NCBI RefSeq assembly: GCF_017744555.1
Contig: NZ_JAGIBD010000002.1
Span: forward strand, 93,781-157,780
Reading direction: 5' to 3'
Source of the DNA: Cellulomonas sp.
GTDB taxonomy: Bacteria; Actinomycetota; Actinomycetes; Actinomycetales; Cellulomonadaceae
Length of the DNA stretch: 64,000 nucleotides
Made by a program: the position numbers and the translations under genes. How positions within the stretch are numbered: the stretch's first letter is position 1; the number at the start of each line of letters is the position of its first letter. Under the pieces are notes generated by a model, which saw only the letters and a list, made by a program, of their open reading frames with translations, was not told where the DNA came from and made no database searches. Below, in pieces: positions 55,996 through 62,315 of the stretch.

Positions 55996-56720
55996 CCCCG
56001 CTCGCGCTCCAGGCGGACCACCGCCGCCGCTCCTCGGTGCACACGTTCGTGCACCGCTACGAGCTCGACACGTCGGCCCCCACGTTCGGGTCGGCCTGTC
56101 GCGACCTCGCACGCCGCGCCGTGCTGCCCGCCGTCGTGTGGTGGCTCGCCGTCGTCGGGATCGGCCTGCTCATCGTCGGACCCCTCCACGACCTTCCCGC
56201 GGAGTCCGCCGTCAACGAGTGGTTCGCGGGGCAGCGCACCGCGACGCTCAACAACGTGACCCTCGCGCTGTCCGACATCGGCATGACCGAGTCGATCATC
56301 GGCGCGTGCGTGCTGTTCGTGGCGCTGTTCTGGTGGCGAACCAAGCAGTGGTGGGTCGCCGTGGTCCCGGCGATCGCGATCGGCATGCAGGCGATCCTGT
56401 TCCTCACGTCGTCGCTGCTCGTCGGGCGGGAACGTCCCGAGGTCGAGCTCCTCGACAACTCCCCGCCGACCACCGCGTTCCCGAGCGGTCACACGAGCGC
56501 GTCCACCGCGTTCTACGTGACGCTCGCGATGATGTGCCAGCGGATCACGCGGCCGTGGCTGCGCTGGGGCCTGACGGTCCTCTGCCTCCTCGTCCCGTTC
56601 CTGGTCGGGACCGCGCGCCTGTACCGCGGCATGCACCACCTCACCGACGTGCTCGTCGGCATGGCGAACGGGCTCGTCTGCGCGTTCCTCGCGTGGCGCT
56701 ACCTGCGGCGGGACGTGTGA
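55992..56720 (+). CDS. Second PAP2-family phosphatase
   Basis: The 242-aa protein has the motifs VGRERPEVELL, AFPSGHTSAS and ARLYRGMHHLTDVLVG; about six helices with a polar N-terminus of 40 residues. Its start GTG overlaps the stop of the preceding PAP2 (GTGA). Two dissimilar PAP2 enzymes plus a lipid kinase suggest a lipid-phosphate cycle. Confidence 0.9.
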   Translation: MTPLALQADHRRRSSVHTFVHRYELDTSAPTFGSACRDLARRAVLPAVVWWLAVVGIGLLIVGPLHDLPAESAVNEWFAGQRTATLNNVTLALSDIGMTESIIGACVLFVALFWWRTKQWWVAVVPAIAIGMQAILFLTSSLLVGRERPEVELLDNSPPTTAFPSGHTSASTAFYVTLAMMCQRITRPWLRWGLTVLCLLVPFLVGTARLYRGMHHLTDVLVGMANGLVCAFLAWRYLRRDV

Positions 56721-57670
56721 GCCGCGTCCCCGCCGCCGAGCAGCGGCACCACGACGGCCCGCTGCGGTCCGCGGTCGTCATCAACGCGAACCGCGTCGAG
56801 GGCGCGGACGAGCTGCGGTCCGCCATCACCGAGCAGCTCGTCGAGGCCGGCTGGCCCGAGCCGGCATGGCTCGAGACGACCGCGGAGGACCCCGGCCTCG
56901 GCCAGACCCGCCAGGCCGTCGAGGACGGCGTCGACGTCGTGTTCGTGTGCGGCGGCGACGGGACCGTGCGTGCGGTCGTCGAGGGGCTCGCGGGGTCCGA
57001 CGTCGCGCTCGCCGTCCTCCCGGGCGGCACGGGCAACCTGCTCGCGGCCAACCTCGACATCCCCACCAACGTGCCCGACGGCATCGCGACGGCCCTGGCC
57101 CGCGGCCGGCGCCAGGTCGACATCGGCGAGGTCGACGGGCAGGCGTTCGCCGTCATGGCCGGCATGGGCTTCGACGCCAAGATGGTCGACGACGCCCCGA
57201 CGGGCCTCAAGGCCAAGGCGGGCTCCGTCGCGTACGTGGTCTCCGCGCTCCGGCACCTCGCCGACGACGAGATGCACGTCGAGGTCCGCGTCGACGACCA
57301 CCCGCCCGTCCGCCGGCACGCGCGCAGCGTGCTCGTCGGCAACGTCGGCCGGCTCCAGGGCGGTGTCCGGCTGCTGCCCGAGGCCGAGGCCGACAACGGC
57401 GAGATGGACGTCGCCATCATCGCGCCGCGCAACCTCGGCCACTGGGTGCAGCTCGCCGTCGCCGTCGTCCTGCGCCGCGAGCGCGTGCCGCGCATGGAGG
57501 TACTGCGCGGTTCGCGGATCAGGGTCCGCTCCACCCGCCCGCAGCCGCGTCAGCTTGACGGCGACGTCATCGACCCGTCCGACACGCTCGTCGCGAACGT
57601 CCGGCCCGGCGCCCTGTGGGTCTGCGTGCACCAGCCCGACACGACCGAGGACCTCGCCGAGGGCGAGTAG
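56717..57670 (+). CDS. Diacylglycerol kinase-family lipid kinase
   Basis: The 317-aa soluble kinase belongs to the DAGK catalytic family (DgkB/YegS type): nucleotide motif VFVCGGDGTVRAVVEGLAG, LPGGTGNLLAANL, and the C-terminal MAGMGFDAKMV. It would phosphorylate diacylglycerol or a similar lipid. The GTG at 56717 overlaps the PAP2 stop (GTGA). Together the genes could interconvert phosphatidate and diacylglycerol, possibly during membrane lipid turnover. Confidence 0.9.
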   Translation: MSRVPAAEQRHHDGPLRSAVVINANRVEGADELRSAITEQLVEAGWPEPAWLETTAEDPGLGQTRQAVEDGVDVVFVCGGDGTVRAVVEGLAGSDVALAVLPGGTGNLLAANLDIPTNVPDGIATALARGRRQVDIGEVDGQAFAVMAGMGFDAKMVDDAPTGLKAKAGSVAYVVSALRHLADDEMHVEVRVDDHPPVRRHARSVLVGNVGRLQGGVRLLPEAEADNGEMDVAIIAPRNLGHWVQLAVAVVLRRERVPRMEVLRGSRIRVRSTRPQPRQLDGDVIDPSDTLVANVRPGALWVCVHQPDTTEDLAEGE

Positions 57671-57709
57671 GCCCGACCCGACGACGCACCTCCCGACCGG
57701 ACGGGTGAC

Positions 57710-58027
57710 CTACAGCCCGTCCGGCCGGATCTTCTCCGCGTCCGTCGTCTCGTCGACGAGGTCGCCGACCTCGCCGCCGGGCAGGTCCGCCGCGCGGATC
57801 TTGTGGGCCTCCGTCGTCGCCGCCTCGGCCTCCGCCACGGGGTCGATCGGGTCGCCCGGCAGCCCCGCAGCGCGGATCCGCTCACCCTCGGTCTCCGTGT
57901 CGACGTCGGGACGCTCGCCCGGCACCCCCTCCGACCGGATCCGCTCACCCTCGGTCTCGAACCGTTTGTCCTCGAACCGTTCGCTCTCGAACCGCTCGTC
58001 CGGGGTGCGCTCGCTCTGCGTGTCCAT
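57710..58027 (-). CDS. Hypothetical acidic protein with IRxxGLPG repeats
   Basis: The 105-aa protein is highly charged and probably disordered. Four near-repeats appear: GERIRSEGVPGE, GERIRAAGLPGD, AHKIRAADLPGG and AEKIRPDGL, after a Glu/Arg-rich N-terminus (ERFESERFEDKRFETEGE). Such proteins are not recognised. GAGGAGG before the ATG at 58027 argues that it is translated. It is convergent with the DAGK operon and divergent from the LuxR gene. Confidence 0.65.
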   Translation of the reverse strand: MDTQSERTPDERFESERFEDKRFETEGERIRSEGVPGERPDVDTETEGERIRAAGLPGDPIDPVAEAEAATTEAHKIRAADLPGGEVGDLVDETTDAEKIRPDGL

Positions 58028-58148
58028 GCGGTCCTCCTCGACGTCCTCGTCGACCCACGACCCGTCGAGCGTACGTCGGGGCCCGCAGACCGCGACCGGT
58101 GAACCGACCGGGCCCCTGCACCGTTCTCAGCACAACCGTCACACGAAC

Positions 58149-58170
58149 TTCACCCGATGCGACGGGTGAA
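58149..58170. promoter_or_regulatory. 8-bp inverted repeat before the LuxR gene
   Basis: TTCACCCG and CGGGTGAA with a 6-nt gap, 120 bp upstream of the LuxR start; possible operator. Confidence 0.45.
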
Positions 58171-58289
58171 ACGGTCATCAACGGCCCGCGAGGTGCCGAT
58201 GAATCGTGTACCGGAGCGTCGTCGCCCGTGTCGGACGAAGAAGTCGTCCAGGGGTCCGCAAGACGCCGCCTCCAGGGGGAGGGAACACC

Positions 58290-58523
58290 ATGACCATGAC
58301 CATCGCCACCGAGCCGCGCACCGACGACGACGTCGTGACGCTGACCACCCGTGAGCGCGTCGTCCTCGCCGAGCTGCGTCAGGACATCACGCTCGAGGAG
58401 ATCGCCCGCCACCTGTGGGTGACCCGGAACACGGTGAAGTCCCAGGTGCGGTCCATCTACAAGAAGATCGGCGTCTCGACGCGGGCCGAGGCGGTCGCCT
58501 GGGCACGCGCGCACCGCGTCTGA
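58290..58523 (+). CDS. Orphan LuxR-type HTH protein
   Basis: The 77-aa protein is a bare LuxR/NarL DNA-binding domain: LTTRERVVLAELRQDITLEEIARHLWVTRNTVKSQVRSIYKKIGVSTRAEAVAWARAHRV. The recognition helix is TRNTVKSQVRSIYKKIG. No receiver or autoinducer domain is present. GGAGGG six bases before the ATG at 58290 supports the start. It could act on promoters with NarL-type sites, including its own (inference). Confidence 0.85.
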   Translation: MTMTIATEPRTDDDVVTLTTRERVVLAELRQDITLEEIARHLWVTRNTVKSQVRSIYKKIGVSTRAEAVAWARAHRV

Positions 58524-58532
58524 CACCACACG

Positions 58533-58624
58533 CGGAGGGCGTGGGATTCGAACCCACGAGGACGGGGTTGTCCCGCCCCAACGGTTTTCAAGACCGTCTC
58601 TTTCGGCCGCTCAGACAGCCCTCC
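58533..58624 (-). tRNA. tRNA-Ser (anticodon TGA)
   Basis: A 92-nt type II tRNA: acceptor GGAGGGC/GCCCTCC, discriminator G, anticodon stem ACGGT/ACCGT with loop CTTGAAA, long variable arm, T-loop GGTTCGAATCC. Confidence 0.95.
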
Positions 58625-58725
58625 CGGCCCGCGACCCGGACCGGTGGCGTCGTGACGTCGTCGTCCGGCCGCGGCCCGCTCCGCGGAGCGTGCACGAGTC
58701 TCCCACAGCCCGTCCGGGTGCGGGT

Positions 58726-60120
58726 TCAGACGCCCTTCGTCGCGGGCAGCCGTCCGCTGTCGATCGCCTCGACGAGCCGGGTGTGGTCGCCCTCGATGCG
58801 GTCCGCGTAGCCGACGGCGTACTCGGTGAGCGCCTCGTCGGCGCGCTCCGACGAGCCGAGGTACGCGGCGATCGCCACCCGGTCGCCCGACCGTGAGTGC
58901 GCCCGCGCGAGGCTCCACCCGCACAGCTCGGCGTAGCGCGCCATCCCCGCGGGGATGGCCTCCTCGACCGGCAGGGATCCCTTCCAGTCGCGGAGCTGAC
59001 GGACGTAGAAGTCGCGCTCGACGTCGTCGACGCCCGTGACACGCTGCCAGCCGAGGAAGATGTCGCTGGCGGCCTGCATGAGTCGCTGCCCCTCGACGAC
59101 CCGCTGCGCGTGGTTGCCGTAGTCGCTCGCGCCGGCGAACTCCTCGAGGACCGACGCCTGCGCCTCTTTCGCCTGCAGGACGATGAGGTCGTTCTCGTCG
59201 GTGCCCTGCAGCAGGATGACCCACGCGCGCGTGCCGACGCTGCCGACCCCGACGACCTTGCGCGCCATGTCGACGAGCCGGTACTGCTCGAGCAGGTGCC
59301 GGCGGTCGTCCTGCAGGGACGTGCGGTACGCGACGAGCAGGTCGTGGAACCGCAGGGCAGCGTGGTTCTCGTCCATGAGGTCCCGCAGCGGGACGAGCAG
59401 CGGCGGGTCCGCGACGAAGCGGCGTCGACCGTCGACGAGCTCGGTGAGCTTGCCGACGGCCTTGAGGTGGTCGCTCGACCGGGCCTTCGAGATCGTCGCG
59501 CGCGTGCGGCGCACCGAACGCCCCGGCAGGGACGTCAGCAGCTCGTCGATCATGTCGTCGACGGACGCGTGCGCGTACCAGACGGCCAGGGACGCCTGCC
59601 CCGCGAACTCCCGCACCGCCTCCCGGTACGCGCGCGCCGCACCGAGCACCGCCTGCCGGCGTTCCTTGCGGGAGAAGTCGTTCGCGCGACCGGCGAGCTC
59701 CACGCTCGCGAGCAGCCGCTTGACGTCCCACTCGAACGGGCCGGGCAGCGTCTCGTCGAAGTCGTTCAGGTCGAACAGCAGCCGCCGCTCGGGCGAGCCG
59801 AACACCCCGAAGTTGCTCAGGTGCGCGTCACCGCACAGCTGCACGCGCAGGCCCGTGTCGGGCGTCGTCGCGAGGTCGTGCGCCATGACCAGCGCCGACC
59901 CCCGGTAGAACGCGAACGCCGAGTCCGACATCCGCCCGTACCGCAGCGGGATCAGCTCGGGCACGCGGATCGTCGCCTGCTGCTCCAGCAGGTCCAGCGG
60001 GTCGGGCCGACCGTCGGTGGGACCGGTGTCCGCGAGGGCGTCCAGCGGCAGCGCCGTGCGGGCCGCCTTGCCGCGCTGCACCCTCTCGTCACGGCTCAGA
60101 CGCTCCACCGGGGTGCTCAC
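58726..60120 (-). CDS. DUF2252 family protein
   Basis: The 464-aa soluble protein has the DUF2252 layout, remotely like aminoglycoside phosphotransferases: FYRGSALVMAHDL, VQLCGDAHLSNFGVFGSPERRLLFDLNDFDETLPGPFEWDVKRL (phosphotransferase-like catalytic core), VGVGSVGTRAWVILLQG, and AYAELCGWSLARAHSRSGD. The kinase target is unknown. The GTG at 60120 follows TAGGTT by six bases. Common in actinobacteria, usually monocistronic. Confidence 0.85.
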   Translation of the reverse strand: MSTPVERLSRDERVQRGKAARTALPLDALADTGPTDGRPDPLDLLEQQATIRVPELIPLRYGRMSDSAFAFYRGSALVMAHDLATTPDTGLRVQLCGDAHLSNFGVFGSPERRLLFDLNDFDETLPGPFEWDVKRLLASVELAGRANDFSRKERRQAVLGAARAYREAVREFAGQASLAVWYAHASVDDMIDELLTSLPGRSVRRTRATISKARSSDHLKAVGKLTELVDGRRRFVADPPLLVPLRDLMDENHAALRFHDLLVAYRTSLQDDRRHLLEQYRLVDMARKVVGVGSVGTRAWVILLQGTDENDLIVLQAKEAQASVLEEFAGASDYGNHAQRVVEGQRLMQAASDIFLGWQRVTGVDDVERDFYVRQLRDWKGSLPVEEAIPAGMARYAELCGWSLARAHSRSGDRVAIAAYLGSSERADEALTEYAVGYADRIEGDHTRLVEAIDSGRLPATKGV

Positions 60121-60126
60121 GGTCCG

Positions 60127-60132
60127 AACCTA
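60127..60132 (-). promoter_or_regulatory. -10 hexamer of the leaderless DUF2252 gene
   Basis: TAGGTT (minus strand), six bases before the GTG at 60120. Confidence 0.5.
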
Positions 60133-60160
60133 CGACCGCCACGGGCGCCACGCCCACCCG

Positions 60161-60676
60161 TCAGGCGGACGACCCGTCCTCCCACCAGCGCGCCGGCATC
60201 CCGGGACTCACCACGTCGAGCGCGTACAGCGTCGCGACCCGCGCGAGCTGCAGGTCGTACGTCGCGACCGCGCGCACGTCGGGGTGCGCGATCGCGGCGC
60301 CGACGTGCAGCGCGGCGAACGGCGGGAGCACCCCCGCGACGTGGCTCGCCGCCCGCAACGTCTGGTCGGAGAACCGCACGACCTCGACGCGGGCGGCGAC
60401 GTCGTGCAGGACGCCGTGCGCCTCGGGCCCGCCGGCCAGCGCGAGCCGGCGCAGCTCCGACAGGCCGAGCGGCGTCGTCACGAGGTCCGCCTCGTGCGCC
60501 GCCGTCCACACGAGCCACTCCGCGCGCCAGGGCTCGCCCACGAGGTACCGGGCGAGCGCCGAGCCGTCGGCGTACACCCGCCGCCGGACCGGGACCGCGT
60601 CGTCCGGCGCAGGACGCGGCTGCGGCACGAGACGCAGACCTGCCCCACGCGGGAGGACGGGTGCGTCGGCGGGCAC
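60161..60676 (-). CDS. PIN-domain protein
   Basis: The 171-aa protein has a PIN fold with the acidic residues expected of a metal-dependent RNase: VYADGSALARYLVGE (first Asp), TTPLGLSELRRLAL (Glu) and VRAVATYDLQLARVA (Asp). No antitoxin gene is adjacent, so it may be a solitary PIN protein or part of another system. The first 40 residues are Arg/Pro-rich and unusual. GTG at 60676 follows GATCAT by six bases; GTG at 60694 is possible. Confidence 0.75.
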   Translation of the reverse strand: MPADAPVLPRGAGLRLVPQPRPAPDDAVPVRRRVYADGSALARYLVGEPWRAEWLVWTAAHEADLVTTPLGLSELRRLALAGGPEAHGVLHDVAARVEVVRFSDQTLRAASHVAGVLPPFAALHVGAAIAHPDVRAVATYDLQLARVATLYALDVVSPGMPARWWEDGSSA

Positions 60677-60747
60677 CCGTCCATGATCACGCACCCGGCT
60701 GGGTCCCGACGAGACGGACGTCCCGTCGCCTGCCGCGCGGAGACGCC

Positions 60748-60777
60748 GACGGCCGGCCCCTGAGGGGACCGGCCGTC
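60748..60777 (-). terminator. Terminator of the conservon
   Basis: Stem GACGGCCGG/CCGGCCGTC with an inner CCCC/GGGG stem, 17 bp beyond the cvnD stop. Confidence 0.75.
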
Positions 60778-60793
60778 GTGCGTCAGACCAGGA

Positions 60794-61405
60794 TCACCGT
60801 GCGCGCAGACGCTCCATCGCGAGCTGCACGAGCGAGATGAGGGCCTGCTTGGTCGCGGCACGCGAACGCGCGTCCGTGTACAGCACCGGCACGTGCGCCG
60901 GGATCGCGAGCGCCTCGCGGACGTCGTCGAGCTGGTGCTTGGCGACGCCGTCGAAGCAGTTCACGCCCACGACGAACGGGATGCCGCGGCTCTCGAAGTA
61001 GTCGACGGCCGGGAAGCACTGGTCCAGGCGGTCGGTGTCCACGAGCACCACGGCGCCGATCGCGCCGCGGACCAGGTCGTCCCACATGAACAGGAAGCGG
61101 TCCTGGCCCGGCGTGCCGAACAGGTACAGCCACAGCGACCCCGGCAGGGCGATGCGACCGAAGTCCATGGCGACCGTGGTGGTGGTCTTGCGGTCCGAGA
61201 CGCCACCGGCGTCATCGACGCCGACGGAGTGCTCGGTCATCGCGGCCTCGGTGTTGAGGGGCTCGATGTCCGAGATGGACCCGATGAAGGTCGTCTTGCC
61301 GACGGCGAAGCCGCCTGCGACGACGATCTTGACGACGGTGGGGGCGATGGACCCCGCCGTTCCGGCCGGAGCGGCCACGGCGGCGTCAGAGGGCGGAAAT
61401 GCCAT
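60794..61405 (-). CDS. cvnD: Conservon GTPase CvnD
   Basis: The 203-aa protein is a small Ras-like GTPase of the conservon type. Walker A is GGFAVGKTTFIGSIS, the switch-II region LFGTPGQDRFLFMWDDLVRGAIGAVVLVD, and GVNCFDG replaces NKxD. The first 28 residues are a disordered Ala/Pro tail. Conservon GTPases complete a receptor-like module with CvnA-C. The ATG at 61405 overlaps cvnC by 20 nt; TGA at 60794 precedes a terminator. Confidence 0.92.
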   Translation of the reverse strand: MAFPPSDAAVAAPAGTAGSIAPTVVKIVVAGGFAVGKTTFIGSISDIEPLNTEAAMTEHSVGVDDAGGVSDRKTTTTVAMDFGRIALPGSLWLYLFGTPGQDRFLFMWDDLVRGAIGAVVLVDTDRLDQCFPAVDYFESRGIPFVVGVNCFDGVAKHQLDDVREALAIPAHVPVLYTDARSRAATKQALISLVQLAMERLRAR

Positions 61406-61763
61406 TGAGAACACTCTCCAGCACGCTCAGGGACAGGGCGGGGGACTCACCGGTGTTCACGTCGACCGGCTGCGAGGTGTGGACGCGCACGTACTGCTGG
61501 TCGGCCAGGTCGGACACGAGGATCCGGACCACGCCGAGCGGCAGGTGCAGAAGGGCCGAGAGCTCGGCCACGGAGATGTAGTTGTGCGCGGCGTGCTGGA
61601 TGATCGCCCGCTTCTCCGGCGGGAGACCCTGGCCGGACACGGCACCCGGCATCACCTCGACCAGCGCCTCGAGCGGCAGGTCGGAGCGCGCCGAGCGCAC
61701 GCGGCCGCCGGTCACGGCGTAGGGCCGGACCGTTCGCGCCTCGTACTCGATGTGCTCGCTCAT
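61386..61763 (-). CDS. cvnC: Conservon protein CvnC (DUF742)
   Basis: The 125-aa protein has the DUF742 pattern: RTVRPYAVTGGRVRSARSDLPLEALVEVMPGA, HAAHNYISVAELSALLHLPLGVVRILVSDLADQQYVRVH, and a conserved LESVLNGISAL end. In Streptomyces CvnC links CvnB and CvnD. It overlaps cvnD and follows cvnB by 17 bp. Confidence 0.93.
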   Translation of the reverse strand: MSEHIEYEARTVRPYAVTGGRVRSARSDLPLEALVEVMPGAVSGQGLPPEKRAIIQHAAHNYISVAELSALLHLPLGVVRILVSDLADQQYVRVHTSQPVDVNTGESPALSLSVLESVLNGISAL

Positions 61764-61780
61764 CCGTCGTACTCCTGGCC

Positions 61781-62230
61781 TCAGGCCACCGGCGCGCGCG
61801 TGGCGCCGTCGACGGGGAGCTGGCCGCGCATCTCGGAGATGAGCTGGGGCGTCAGGGTCGCCTCGGTCCGCGAGACGAGCATCGCCATCTCGTAGCCGAT
61901 GAGCCCGACGTCGCAGCTCGACTCCGCCACCACGGCGAGGACGGAGCCGTTCGAGACGCTCATCAGGAAGAGGAACAGCTGGTCCATCTCGATGATCGCC
62001 TGACGCACCTCCCCCGCACGCAGCTGGCGCGACGCGCCACGGGTCAGGCTCGACATACCCGAGACGATGGCCGCGAGCTGGTCGCCGCTGGTGCGGTCGA
62101 GCTGCTCCGACATCGCCATGAGAAGACCGTCGGCCGACACCACGAGCGTGTGGCGAGTGCCGGGCACGGTCCGGACGAAGTTGTCCAGGAGCCAGCCGAA
62201 GTTGGCTGCCTCGGTGCTGAGCGCGGTCAC
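61781..62230 (-). CDS. cvnB: Conservon roadblock/LC7 protein CvnB
   Basis: The 149-aa protein is a roadblock/LC7-domain protein: NFGWLLDNFVRTVPGTRHTLVVSADGLLMAMSEQLDRTSGDQLAAIVSGMSSLTRGA, with a C-terminal GLIGYEMAMLVSRTEATLTPQLI helix. It likely acts as GTPase-activating or scaffold partner for CvnD. AGGAGG four bases before the GTG at 62230 fixes the start. Confidence 0.93.
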   Translation of the reverse strand: MTALSTEAANFGWLLDNFVRTVPGTRHTLVVSADGLLMAMSEQLDRTSGDQLAAIVSGMSSLTRGASRQLRAGEVRQAIIEMDQLFLFLMSVSNGSVLAVVAESSCDVGLIGYEMAMLVSRTEATLTPQLISEMRGQLPVDGATRAPVA

Positions 62231-62315
62231 ACTTCCTCCTTGCTGGTGCAGTCGACGACTGCGGGGTTGCGCGTCACCGAGGCGGCGACGACGTGGGTGG
62301 GTGCGGTCGGAGTCA

